From: Nitratireductor arenosus
Lineage (GTDB): Bacteria > Pseudomonadota > Alphaproteobacteria > Rhizobiales > Rhizobiaceae
Length of the DNA: 64,000 bases
Assembly: GCF_009742725.1 (NCBI RefSeq)
Contig: NZ_WPHG01000003.1
Span: forward strand, 248,001-312,000
Direction: 5' to 3'
Numbering within the stretch: position 1 is the stretch's first letter; the number at the start of each line of letters is the position of its first letter. The notes beneath the pieces were generated by a model. It ran no database searches. It had not been told where the DNA came from and saw nothing but the letters and a program-made list of their open reading frames with translations. The position numbers were made by a program, and so were the translations under genes. Positions 56,243 to 64,000 of this stretch are shown here, one piece after another.

Positions 56243-57096
56243 CGGTTCTGGATCGCAGGCTGCACGCCTATCGGCAGGATCTCGCCGACAGCCGCCTGCA
56301 AGGTCGGGTCGCCGCGCCGCGCTTCGTGCCGCCGCGTGCCAGGCGGATCGCAAGCCCTGTTGTTGACCTGCTGGTCGGGCCCGACCGCGCTGCGGGCGTC
56401 AATTCCCAGTTGCTACGCGGCGCCGACGTCGACCTGTTCGACGAACGCGACGGGCTCGCCTGGGTCCAGGCGCGCGAGGACGGCTATGTCGGTTATGTCG
56501 AAACCGCCTCTCTGGCCGAGCCCGGCGCTGCCGCGACCCATGTCGTCGTCGTGCCGCGCACCTTCATCTACGGCAAACCGGACATGAAGACGCCGCGCAC
56601 GGCCGCGCTGTCGATGGGAACGCGGCTTTCCGTGACCGGTGAGGCCGAAACCCGCGGCAGCCGCTTCGCGATCACCGCTGACGGCGAGGCCGTGTTTGCC
56701 GATCATCTGCGGCCCGTTGGATGGGGCGCGCCGGACTATGTCGCCGTCGCCGAACAGTTCGAGCACACGCCCTATCTGTGGGGCGGCACGTCCGGTTTCG
56801 GCCTCGACTGCTCCGGCCTGGTCCAGCTTGCCATGAAGATGGCCGGCACGCTGGTGCTGCGCGATTCCGACATGCAGGAAAAGATCGGCGCGCCGCTCGA
56901 TCCAGGGCCGGATTTCCAGGCCGTGCGCCGGGGCGACCTGGTGTTCTGGAAAGGCCATGTCGCGATCGTTACCGCGCCGGGCGAGGTTATTCACGCCAAC
57001 GGCAACACAATGACGGTGGCGCGCGAGCCGCTTGCAGCGGCCATCGCCCGCATCGCGCCCCTGTTCGGTCCGCCGACCGTCACACGCCGGCCCTGA
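56239..57096 (+). CDS. NlpC/P60-family peptidoglycan hydrolase
   Basis: 285 residues, GTG start overlapping the marR stop. SH3b-like domains in the N-terminal half (about 45-150, VDLLVGPDRAAGVNSQLLRGADV and GTRLSVTGEA) and the C-terminal NlpC/P60 Cys peptidase: Cys in LDCSGLVQLA, His in KGHVAIVT and third polar residue in VIHANGNT. No signal peptide is visible, so it may be exported by another route or act in the cytosol on recycled muropeptides. The coupled MarR and preceding aminopeptidase suggest a peptide/muropeptide-turnover unit. Confidence 0.88.
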   Translation: MTVLDRRLHAYRQDLADSRLQGRVAAPRFVPPRARRIASPVVDLLVGPDRAAGVNSQLLRGADVDLFDERDGLAWVQAREDGYVGYVETASLAEPGAAATHVVVVPRTFIYGKPDMKTPRTAALSMGTRLSVTGEAETRGSRFAITADGEAVFADHLRPVGWGAPDYVAVAEQFEHTPYLWGGTSGFGLDCSGLVQLAMKMAGTLVLRDSDMQEKIGAPLDPGPDFQAVRRGDLVFWKGHVAIVTAPGEVIHANGNTMTVAREPLAAAIARIAPLFGPPTVTRRP

Positions 57097-57121
57097 GCGC
57101 GGTCGCACGCTCTAAATGCCG

Positions 57122-57259
57122 TCAGCGCCGCGGGCGCGATGCCTGTTCGATGTCGACGAATGGCGAGGGCGTCTGCGTGGCGGCGTCAAGCTGGACGAAA
57201 AACGCCGTGAGCCCGGCGGCGACCAGCGCAAGCCTGACATATTTATTTATGCTGGCCAT
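57122..57259 (-). CDS. Small membrane or secreted peptide
   Basis: 45 residues starting MASINKYVRLALVAAGL, with one hydrophobic segment (about 8-24) and a polar Pro/Arg-containing tail (PFVDIEQASRPRR). ATG at 57259 follows GGAGAAGA at a suitable distance. The open frame extends further upstream antisense to nothing, but the Shine-Dalgarno supports the short start. No family is recognised. It lies between the NlpC gene and the GhrA-like dehydrogenase; small hydrophobic proteins of this kind are easily missed. Confidence 0.45.
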   Translation of the reverse strand: MASINKYVRLALVAAGLTAFFVQLDAATQTPSPFVDIEQASRPRR

Positions 57260-57380
57260 GGTCTCTTCTCCGGTTCCCGGTGACGGACGGCGTTCGGCCG
57301 CTTCCGTTACTTGGTCGCCACGGCGTTGGAGAAGGTTCAATTCGGTCTTGGGACGAACGGGTGACGCAAGCCGGCCGGGT

Positions 57381-58331
57381 TCAGTAGCCGGCCTTGCGAT
57401 CGACGAGATTGCGCAGGGGCTCGCCGCGGTCGCGGGCATCCATCTGTTCCAGCATCGATTTGGCCAGATGCACGGGATCGGAGGCCGCGGCGGCATGCGG
57501 GGTGACGAACACACGCTCATGCGTCCACAACCGGCTCGTTTCCGGCAGCGGTTCGGTTTCGAAAACGTCGAGGCTCGCTTCCTTCAGCACGCCGTCGTCA
57601 AGGGCGCGCAAAATATCGGCGCCGTTGTGCAGGAGCCCGCGCCCGGCATTGATCAGCACCGCGCCGCCGAGCGGGTTGTCGCGTCGCAGCTTCGACAACA
57701 GCGCGTGATCGATTATGCCTTTGGTGGCTGGCGTCAGCGGCAGAAGCACGACCAGGATATCGGTCGCGGCCAGGAAGGCGTCGAGACCTTCGCCGCCGCC
57801 ATAGGCGGTTACGCCATCGGCGGGCGTGCCGCTCCGGCTCCAGCCATTGACCCGGAAGCCGAGCGCCAGCAGCGCCCTGGCTGCCGCGCGACCGAGCTCG
57901 CCGAGCCCCATTATGCCGACCGAAACCCTGTCCGCCGGCGGCTGCGGCGGCTCGATCCAGGCCTTGCGCCGTTGCTGCGCGCGATAGAGAAAGCCCTGGC
58001 GGTGATGGTCGAGCACCCGCCACACCACATATTCGCTCATGTGCTGGGTCAGGTTGTCGGCCACCACGCGCACGATCGGCACGTCCGGCAGCTCGGGATC
58101 GGCGAACAAATGGTCGACCCCGGCGCCGCCCGAAAAGATCGCCTTGAGGTTGGGCAGACCGGACAAAAGCCCGGGATGCCGGTTCCACACCACCGCATAG
58201 TGGATCGAGCTGTCGACCGGACGTTCGCGTTCCAGCACCACCTCGCGGCCGGCCGACAGCATGTCGCGCCAATGCTGTGGGTCGAACCCGGCGACGGACA
58301 GGAGAACGCGGCCTTTTGCGGGAGCTTGCAT
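57381..58331 (-). CDS. Glyoxylate/hydroxypyruvate reductase A-like dehydrogenase
   Basis: 316 residues, D-2-hydroxyacid dehydrogenase superfamily, GhrA clade. Rossmann motif GIMGLGELGRAAARA; catalytic Arg in NAGRGLLHN, Glu in DVFETEPLP, His in VTPHAAAAS. It differs from the GyaR-like enzyme at 28301-29302 in lacking its N-terminal pattern and in TQHMSEYVVWRVL, so the two are not recent duplicates. 27 bp after yejF on the same strand and may be its read-through gene. Confidence 0.88.
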   Translation of the reverse strand: MQAPAKGRVLLSVAGFDPQHWRDMLSAGREVVLERERPVDSSIHYAVVWNRHPGLLSGLPNLKAIFSGGAGVDHLFADPELPDVPIVRVVADNLTQHMSEYVVWRVLDHHRQGFLYRAQQRRKAWIEPPQPPADRVSVGIMGLGELGRAAARALLALGFRVNGWSRSGTPADGVTAYGGGEGLDAFLAATDILVVLLPLTPATKGIIDHALLSKLRRDNPLGGAVLINAGRGLLHNGADILRALDDGVLKEASLDVFETEPLPETSRLWTHERVFVTPHAAAASDPVHLAKSMLEQMDARDRGEPLRNLVDRKAGY

Positions 58332-58358
58332 GTTGATTGCGGATTTGCGCCTGAAAAA

Positions 58359-59993
58359 CTACTGGCTGACCACGCCTTCCGGCGCGGCGGTGATGTCGAA
58401 GGCGGCGGCGAGCAGCGCCCGCGTATAGTCCGATTGCGGCTCCCGGAAGATACGCTCGGCCGGCCCGGCCTCCACGATCTTGCCGTTACGCATCACGATC
58501 ACCTCGTTGGCGAGCGCGCGCACCACCTTTAGATCGTGGCTGATGAACAAATAGGCCAGGTCATGGCGTTTCTGCAGGTCGCGCAGCAGGTCGACCACCT
58601 GCGCCTGCACGCTCATGTCGAGCGCCGAGGTCGGTTCGTCGAGCATGACGAATTTCGGCTTCAGCACCATGGCGCGTGCGATCGCGATGCGCTGGCGCTG
58701 GCCGCCCGAAAATTCGTGCGGATAGCGGAAGCGGGTCTGCGGATCGAGCCCGACCTCGTCCAGAACCGCCACCACGCGCCGGTCGCGTTCGTCCGCCGAC
58801 AGCGCCTTTTCGTGGATGGCAAGCCCTTCCTCGATGATCTCGGCCACCGACATGCGTGGGCTGAGCGAGCCGAACGGATCCTGGAACACGATCTGCAGTT
58901 CGCGGCGCAGGGTGCGCATCTCCTTGAACGACAGGGCGTCGATGGCGCGTTCGCCGAAGCGTATGCCGCCTTGCGAGGCGATCATCCGGCACAGCGCCAG
59001 CCCCAGCGTGGTCTTGCCCGAGCCCGATTCGCCGACCACGCCGACGGTCTGGCCGGCGCGCAGCGTGATGTCGACGCCGTCGACCGCCTTCACGTAGTCG
59101 ACCGTGCGGCGCATGAAGCCCTTCTTGATCGGAAACCACACCCGGATATCGTCCCCGGTCATCACCTGCCGGGCGGCCGCGTCGGCCGGCGGCGGGTCAC
59201 CCTTCGGCTCGGCGGCTAGAAGGTGCCTGGTATAGTCGTGCTGCGGATTGTCGAAGATCTCATGCGTCGGCCCGCTTTCCACGATCTTGCCTTTCGTCAT
59301 CACGCAGACGCGGTCGGCGATGCGCCGCACGATGCCGAGATCGTGGGTGATGAACAGCATCGACATGCCGTTCTTGCGTTTCAACTCGTCCAGAAGCTCC
59401 AGGATCTGGGCCTGGACGGTAACGTCGAGCGCGGTGGTCGGCTCGTCGGCGATCAGCAATTGCGGCTCGTTGGCGAGCGCCATGGCGATCATCACGCGCT
59501 GGCGCTGACCGCCGGACAGTTGGTGCGGATAGGCGCCGAGCCGCTTTTCCGGCTCGCGGATGCCGACCTCCTCCAGCAGCGCCAGCGTACGTGCGCGCGC
59601 GGCGGTGTCGCTCATGCCCTGATGCAGTTTCAACACCTCACCGACCTGCTGCTCAATACTGTGCAGCGGGTTGAGCGAGGTCATCGGCTCCTGGAAGATC
59701 ATGGTGATGTCGCGCCCGCGGATCTTGCGCAGCGCCTGTTCCTTCGCGCCGAGCAGGTCCTGACCGTCGAACAGGATTTCGCCGGAGGGATGGCTGGCAG
59801 CCGGATAGGGCAGGAGCTTCAGCACCGACAACGCCGTCACCGACTTGCCCGAGCCGGACTCGCCCACCAGCGCCACCGTCTCGCCGCGGCCGATGTCGAA
59901 CGACACACGGTCGACGGCGAGGCTTTGTTTCTCGTCCTGCGAGAAGGCGACGGAAAGATCGCGAACGGAAATAAGGGGCGCGGTTTCGGTCAA
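58359..59993 (-). CDS. yejF: Peptide ABC transporter ATPase YejF
   Basis: 544 residues with two fused ABC ATPase domains, as in YejF. First domain: [44 protein letters not shown]. Second: [43 protein letters not shown]. Both Walker and signature motifs are complete. It powers import of oligopeptides and, in E. coli, microcin C. Its ATG overlaps the vapC stop by four bases (ATGA). Confidence 0.95.
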   Translation of the reverse strand: MTETAPLISVRDLSVAFSQDEKQSLAVDRVSFDIGRGETVALVGESGSGKSVTALSVLKLLPYPAASHPSGEILFDGQDLLGAKEQALRKIRGRDITMIFQEPMTSLNPLHSIEQQVGEVLKLHQGMSDTAARARTLALLEEVGIREPEKRLGAYPHQLSGGQRQRVMIAMALANEPQLLIADEPTTALDVTVQAQILELLDELKRKNGMSMLFITHDLGIVRRIADRVCVMTKGKIVESGPTHEIFDNPQHDYTRHLLAAEPKGDPPPADAAARQVMTGDDIRVWFPIKKGFMRRTVDYVKAVDGVDITLRAGQTVGVVGESGSGKTTLGLALCRMIASQGGIRFGERAIDALSFKEMRTLRRELQIVFQDPFGSLSPRMSVAEIIEEGLAIHEKALSADERDRRVVAVLDEVGLDPQTRFRYPHEFSGGQRQRIAIARAMVLKPKFVMLDEPTSALDMSVQAQVVDLLRDLQKRHDLAYLFISHDLKVVRALANEVIVMRNGKIVEAGPAERIFREPQSDYTRALLAAAFDITAAPEGVVSQ

Positions 59994-60382
59994 AGTGCCG
60001 CCTCGATATCGGTCTTGCGGAAATCGTCACCCTTGAACAACAGCGGCTCGCCGCGCGCCTTGGCCAGTGCATAGGCGAAGCAGTCGCCGAGATTGAGTCT
60101 GGCGGGATGGTTTCCCTTGCCGAATTTCTGGTAGGCCTCACGGGCGAGATGGGCTTGCTGGGTCGTCGTCGGTACGATTTCCACATCAAGGGCGGCGATG
60201 AGATTATCGAGTTCACGCGCCTTCCTGTCGGTGTCGAGACTGTCGACCCGCATGGCGGCTTCCAGATAGTTTATCGGCGACATGGTGTGCTTTTCAGGTG
60301 CATCGGCAAGACAATATTTCAGTGCCGGTTGCTCCGGTTCATCCAGCAGGATCGCCAAAATTGCGGAAGCGTCCACAATCAT
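59990..60382 (-). CDS. vapC: VapC-type PIN-domain toxin
   Basis: 130 residues. PIN ribonuclease: the four acidic active-site residues are visible as D4 (MIVDASAIL), E41 (NYLEAAMR), D100 (LNLGDCFAYALA) and D119/D120 (FKGDDFRKTDI). Such toxins cleave tRNA or rRNA. Its ATG overlaps the vapB stop by 4 bp and its own stop overlaps the yejF ATG by 4 bp, so it is translationally tied to both neighbours. Confidence 0.9.
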   Translation of the reverse strand: MIVDASAILAILLDEPEQPALKYCLADAPEKHTMSPINYLEAAMRVDSLDTDRKARELDNLIAALDVEIVPTTTQQAHLAREAYQKFGKGNHPARLNLGDCFAYALAKARGEPLLFKGDDFRKTDIEAAL

Positions 60383-60627
60383 CTCGGCAATCCCCTTTTG
60401 TCGTATAGATGAGAATGATCGCTGCTCGCGCCGGGCGGCGTCGGACCTGAGCGGGTCAGGATCTCGTCGATTTTTTTGATTTTCTGCGCGACATCGCGCT
60501 CGCGGCGCAACCGTTCCAGTTTTTCTTCAAGCGCGGCCTGGATCGCCGACGTCATCGTTTCCCCGGTTGCGCTTGCAAGCTGACGCGCAAGCTGCTCGAC
60601 GCGCGGATTCTTGATGTTCAGGCCCAT
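60379..60627 (-). CDS. vapB: VapB-type antitoxin
   Basis: 82 residues. MGLNIKNPRVEQLARQLASATGE is the N-terminal pattern of the VapB/PSK-type antitoxins; the C-terminal half is charged (LERLRRERDVAQKIKKIDEIL), fitting toxin wrapping. GGAGG lies five bases before the ATG at 60627; an ATG four codons earlier is less likely. It would dimerise, bind its promoter and neutralise VapC. It begins 49 bp after yejE. Confidence 0.88.
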   Translation of the reverse strand: MGLNIKNPRVEQLARQLASATGETMTSAIQAALEEKLERLRRERDVAQKIKKIDEILTRSGPTPPGASSDHSHLYDKRGLPR

Positions 60628-60676
60628 ATCGACCTCCATGGTAGAAAACCGACGGAATTATACCATTCCACCCTAC

Positions 60677-61828
60677 TCATTTGAACGTCTTCCGGGGGTC
60701 GAAGGCGTCACGGGTCGCCTCGCCGATGAAGATCAGGAGCGACAGCATCAGCGAGATCACCACGAATCCGGTAATGCCGAGCCAGGGCGCGTTGAGGTTC
60801 TGCTGGCCCTGTTTGAGGAGTTCCCCCAATGAGGCCGAACCCGGCGGCAGGCCGAAGCCGAGAAAGTCGAGCGAGGTCAGCGTGGTGATCGAGCCGTTGA
60901 GGATGAACGGCAGGAAGGTCAGCGTCGCCACCATCGCGTTGGGCAAGAGATGGCGGAACATGATCGTGCGGTTGGGCACGCCGAGCGCGCGGGCGGCGTT
61001 GACATATTCGAAGTTGCGCGCCCGCAGGAATTCCGCCCTCACCACGCCGACGAAGCCGACCCAGGAAAACAGCAGCATGATCGCCAGCAGGATGAAGAAG
61101 CCCGGCGGCAGCACGGCGGCGATGATCAGGATCAGGTAGAGCACTGGGACCGACGACCAGATTTCGATGAAACGCTGGAACAACAGGTCGGTCCAGCCGC
61201 CGAAATAGCCTTGCACGGCACCGGCCGACACGCCGATCAGCGCCGAGCACAGCGTCAGCGCCAGGCCGAACAGCACAGAGATGCGGAAGCCGTAGATCGC
61301 CCGCGCCAGCACGTCGCGGGTCTGGTCGTCGGTGCCGAGCCAGTTCCAGTTGCCGAGCGTGCAGCTTGGATCGTCGGCGCCCTGCGGATAGCGCGCGCAG
61401 CGCGTTTCGCGGTCGTAGAGCCAGGACGGCTTGGCCGGCGCGGCTTCGGGTATCTCGTTGTTGACGGTGCGGTAGGAATAGCGGACCGGCGGCCAGATCA
61501 GCCAGCCATTGGCCTCGATCTCCTCGAAGATCACCGGATCGCGATAGTCGGTAACGGCCAGGAAGCCGCCGAACTTTTCCTCGGGATAGTCGACAAGCAC
61601 CGGAAACAGGATCTCGCCCTTGTAGGAAGCCAGCACCGGCTTGTCGTTGGCGATGAACTCGGCGAACAGCGACAGCACGAACAGCACCAGGAAAATCCAC
61701 AACGACCAGTAGCCGCGGCGGTTCGCCTTGAAGTTCTGCCAACGGCGCTGGTTGAGCGGCGACAGCCAGCCGCGGCGTGGGGCGGCCTTGGCCGGCGGGG
61801 CGTCGGGAGCGGTGACCGCACGCTGCAT
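60677..61828 (-). CDS. yejE: Peptide ABC transporter permease YejE
   Basis: 383 residues. One N-terminal helix (about 40-60) with a large periplasmic loop (VDYPEEKFGG to YDRETRCARYPQGA), then five helices of the BPD_transp_1 domain with the EAA loop VNAARALGVPNRTIMFRHLLPNA. It matches the long YejE/OppC type. Its ATG overlaps the yejB stop by one base (TGATG). An upstream open-frame extension is antisense-free but not coding. Confidence 0.95.
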   Translation of the reverse strand: MQRAVTAPDAPPAKAAPRRGWLSPLNQRRWQNFKANRRGYWSLWIFLVLFVLSLFAEFIANDKPVLASYKGEILFPVLVDYPEEKFGGFLAVTDYRDPVIFEEIEANGWLIWPPVRYSYRTVNNEIPEAAPAKPSWLYDRETRCARYPQGADDPSCTLGNWNWLGTDDQTRDVLARAIYGFRISVLFGLALTLCSALIGVSAGAVQGYFGGWTDLLFQRFIEIWSSVPVLYLILIIAAVLPPGFFILLAIMLLFSWVGFVGVVRAEFLRARNFEYVNAARALGVPNRTIMFRHLLPNAMVATLTFLPFILNGSITTLTSLDFLGFGLPPGSASLGELLKQGQQNLNAPWLGITGFVVISLMLSLLIFIGEATRDAFDPRKTFK

Positions 61829-62919
61829 CACACGTCCCTCCGCTCGAAATCGATACGCGGATCGATCCAGGTATAGACCAAGTCGGAGATCAGCCCGACG
61901 ACGAGGCCGATCAGGGAAAAGATGAACAGATTGGCGAACACCACCGGATAGTCGCGGTCGAGCACCGAGCGGAAGCCCAGAAGGCCGAGCCCGTCGAGCG
62001 AAAAGATGTTCTCGATCAGCAGCGACCCGGTGAAGAAGGCCGAGATGAAGGCGGCCGGGAAGCCGGCGATGATGATCAGCATCGCGTTGCGGAAGACGTG
62101 GCCGTAAAGCACCTGGCGTTCGGTCAGCCCTTTCGCGCGCGCGGTAACGACATATTGCTTGCGGATTTCGTCGAGGAAGGAATTCTTGGTCAAAAGCGTG
62201 TTGGTCGCGAAGGCCGACAGCACCATGGCCGTCAGCGGCAGGGTAAGGTGCCAGAAATAATCGAGGATGCGTTCCGGCCACGACAGTTCGTGCCAATTGT
62301 CGGAGATCAGGCCGCGCAGCGGGAACCAGTCGTAGAACGAGCCGCCGGCGAAAAGCACCATCAAGAGGATGGCGAACAGGAAGCCGGGAATGGCGTAGCC
62401 GACGATGACGATGCCGCTGGTCCAGATGTCGAAGCTGGAGCCGTCCTTGACCGCCTTGCGGATGCCGAGCGGGATCGAGATCAGGTAGGAAATCAGCGTG
62501 ATCCACAGGCCGAGCGATACCGAAACCGGCATTTTTTCCAGGATCAGGTCCAGCACGGAAATATCGCGGAAGAAGCTTTCTCCGAAATCGAACCGGGCAT
62601 AGTCCCAGAGCATCTTGAAGAAGCGCTCCAGCGGCGGTTTGTCGAAGCCGAATTGCACTTCGAGCTGCTTGATGAATTCGGGGTCGAGCCCCTGCGCGCC
62701 GCGATATTTGGAATCGCCGGCATCGAATTCCTGCATGCCCGAATCGCCGCCGCCGCCCGAAATGCGGTCGGCCGCGTCGCCGCCCTGGCCGGTGATGCGC
62801 GCGATCACCTGCTCGACCGGTCCGCCCGGCGCGAATTGGATGACGGTGAACGAGATCGCCATGATCCCGAACAGGGTCGGGATCATCAAGAGCAGGCGCC
62901 TGAGGATATAGGCCCCCAT
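61828..62919 (-). CDS. yejB: Peptide ABC transporter permease YejB
   Basis: 363 residues. N-terminal [20 protein letters not shown] is the characteristic OppB/YejB first helix; the long second region [25 protein letters not shown] is typical of YejB; five further helices and the EAA loop [29 protein letters not shown]. 39 bp after yejA. Confidence 0.95.
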   Translation of the reverse strand: MGAYILRRLLLMIPTLFGIMAISFTVIQFAPGGPVEQVIARITGQGGDAADRISGGGGDSGMQEFDAGDSKYRGAQGLDPEFIKQLEVQFGFDKPPLERFFKMLWDYARFDFGESFFRDISVLDLILEKMPVSVSLGLWITLISYLISIPLGIRKAVKDGSSFDIWTSGIVIVGYAIPGFLFAILLMVLFAGGSFYDWFPLRGLISDNWHELSWPERILDYFWHLTLPLTAMVLSAFATNTLLTKNSFLDEIRKQYVVTARAKGLTERQVLYGHVFRNAMLIIIAGFPAAFISAFFTGSLLIENIFSLDGLGLLGFRSVLDRDYPVVFANLFIFSLIGLVVGLISDLVYTWIDPRIDFERRDV

Positions 62920-62958
62920 CAGCCTGTCGCCCCGCAGCCCGCGTTCATGTCGGAGCGC

Positions 62959-64000
62959 CTAGGATTTCCCAATTGCCTCTGCCTTGTCAGGATCGACCCA
63001 CCACAATGTCTCGACCGGGAAGCCATAATCGGGTTTCGGCTCCTTGAAACCGAACATGTCCCAATAGGCGGCCCGGTGATTCGCCGCATGCCAATTTGGA
63101 ATCCAGTCATGCCGTGCGCGCAAGACCCGGTCGAGCGCGCGCATGGCCACGGTGAAGCTTTCGCGGTCGTCGGCCTCTTCGACAAGGGCGATCAGCGCGT
63201 CAACGGCGGGGTCCGCCGTTCCCGGCAGGTTGCGCGAGCCGGGCAGCTTCGCCGAACGGGAATGGAAATAATGCGTCAGCTCGTCGCCGGTCGGCGTGGC
63301 GGTGAAGGATGCGGCGATGCCGAGCATGTCGAAGTCGAAATCGAGCTGACGCGCTTGGTATTGGGTCGCGTCGACCAGACGGATCGAGGCGTCGATGCCG
63401 ACCGCCTTCATGTTTTCAACGAAGGGCGAATCGACCCGTACGAAGACCTGGTCGCGCACCAAAATCTCCAAGGCGAGCGTCTCGCCCTTGTCGTTGCGCA
63501 CCAGCGTGCCGTCGCGCTCCCAGCCGGCTTCCGCCAGAAGCCGCGCGGCGCGGGAAAGCAGCGCACGGTCGCGCCCCGACCCGTCGGAGACCGGCGGCAT
63601 GACCGCCTCGCCGAACGCCTCTTCGGGAATCTGCCCGCGAAATCGTTCCAGAATTTCCAGTTCCGCGGGCGAGGGCAGGCCGGTGGCCTTGTAGTCCGAA
63701 CGCTCGAAGGTTGAGTGCGAGCGTTCATAGGCGCCGTAAAACAGGTTGCGGCGCGTCCACTCGAAATCGAAACACAGCCCGACCGCCTCGCGCACTCGGC
63801 GGTCGCGAAAACGCTCGCGCCGCTGGTTGAGCGCCCAAGCCTGCATCGACGGGCGCAGTTCGGACGGAAATTCGCGCTTGGCGACCTTGCCCTCGTTGAG
63901 AGCGGGAAAATCGTAGCCGGTCGCCCACACCCGCGAGGTGAATTCCTGTCGGTATGTCACCTCGCCCTTCTTGAAGGCCTCGAAACCGGCCTGGCGTTCC
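62959..64000 (-). CDS. yejA: Peptide-binding protein YejA (C-terminal part; gene starts beyond the window)
   Basis: Periplasmic SBP_bac_5-family oligopeptide-binding protein. The frame is open to the last base of the window (upstream residues read ERQAGFEAFKKGE), so the GTG at 63960 is internal. The visible 347 residues contain RRERFRDRRVREAVGLCFDFEWTRR, LYGAY-like text (NLFYGAYERSHSTF), FDFDMLGIAAS and the end ETLWWVDPDKAEAIGKS. It gives YejBEF their peptide substrate. Confidence 0.92.
   Translation of the reverse strand, partial: ERQAGFEAFKKGEVTYRQEFTSRVWATGYDFPALNEGKVAKREFPSELRPSMQAWALNQRRERFRDRRVREAVGLCFDFEWTRRNLFYGAYERSHSTFERSDYKATGLPSPAELEILERFRGQIPEEAFGEAVMPPVSDGSGRDRALLSRAARLLAEAGWERDGTLVRNDKGETLALEILVRDQVFVRVDSPFVENMKAVGIDASIRLVDATQYQARQLDFDFDMLGIAASFTATPTGDELTHYFHSRSAKLPGSRNLPGTADPAVDALIALVEEADDRESFTVAMRALDRVLRARHDWIPNWHAANHRAAYWDMFGFKEPKPDYGFPVETLWWVDPDKAEAIGKS

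Noticed and set aside
60677-62506. Frame of 609 codons suggesting a longer YejE
   Set aside because: The upstream half overlaps yejB out of frame; the YejE start overlapping the yejB stop gives the family length.

Overview
The window is a 64 kb piece of a high-GC alphaproteobacterial chromosome. It most resembles the order Hyphomicrobiales (Rhizobiales), possibly a Phyllobacteriaceae-like genus. The supporting signs are the gene orders ybeY-corC-lnt-(XRE)-metK-trmB and rimP-nusA-ylxR-infB-rbfA-truB-rpsO-pnp, an irr gene divergent from fabA-fabB-fabI, rpsT followed by dnaA, a complete flp/cpa/tad pilus locus, GANTC (CcrM) sites near dnaA, and promoters matching the rhizobial CTTGAC-N17-CTATAT pattern. 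I see no rRNA, tRNA, CRISPR array, prophage or insertion sequence. The assignment rests on gene content and order only; no search was run.

Layout. 1-5.9 kb: ybeY (cut by the window edge), a CorC/TlyC CBS protein, lnt, an XRE regulator, metK, trmB. 5.9-8.4 kb: a catabolic insert of a divergent Lrp/AsnC regulator, arginase and ornithine cyclodeaminase. 8.5-21.4 kb: the translation/RNA cluster, led by a good promoter and a hairpin-U-tract leader before rimP, and interrupted by a YcxB-like membrane protein (between infB and rbfA) and by CorA, a double-SH3 secreted protein and a small secreted Cys-rich protein (between truB and rpsO). 21.4-24.0 kb: an RsmC-like methyltransferase and an EAL protein with a degenerate GGDEF domain. 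24.1-27.4 kb: fabA-fabB-fabI and divergent irr. 27.5-31.8 kb: an SH3 protein, a D-2-hydroxyacid dehydrogenase, a two-gene aconitase X enzyme and a MoeB/ThiF-like E1. 31.9-37.2 kb: recF, dnaN, dnaA, rpsT. 37.2-41.2 kb: enoyl-CoA hydratase, mutM, deoB and an orphan PhnD-type binding protein.

41.2-54.3 kb is a Tad (tight adherence) pilus locus: two TadE-like pseudopilins and a secretin-N-like protein on the minus strand, then flp, cpaA, cpaB-cpaC-cpaD-cpaE-cpaF-tadB-tadC on the plus strand, a small secreted protein of unknown function, and tadD on the minus strand. CtrA-like boxes precede three of its transcription units. 54.4-58.3 kb: an M17 aminopeptidase, a short MarR regulator coupled to an NlpC/P60 hydrolase, a 45-residue membrane peptide and a GhrA-like dehydrogenase. 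58.4-64 kb: a yejA-yejB-yejE-yejF peptide importer operon (yejA runs off the window) with a vapBC toxin-antitoxin pair between yejE and yejF.

The most distinctive points are the vapBC pair translationally coupled to yejF, the aconitase X pair next to a MoeB-like E1 lacking its zinc cysteines, CtrA-like sites on the Tad units, the rimP leader attenuator and a hyphenated palindrome in the Lrp-arginase intergenic region. No wholly new defence or mobile system is evident; most of the window is conserved chromosomal backbone with accessory inserts.
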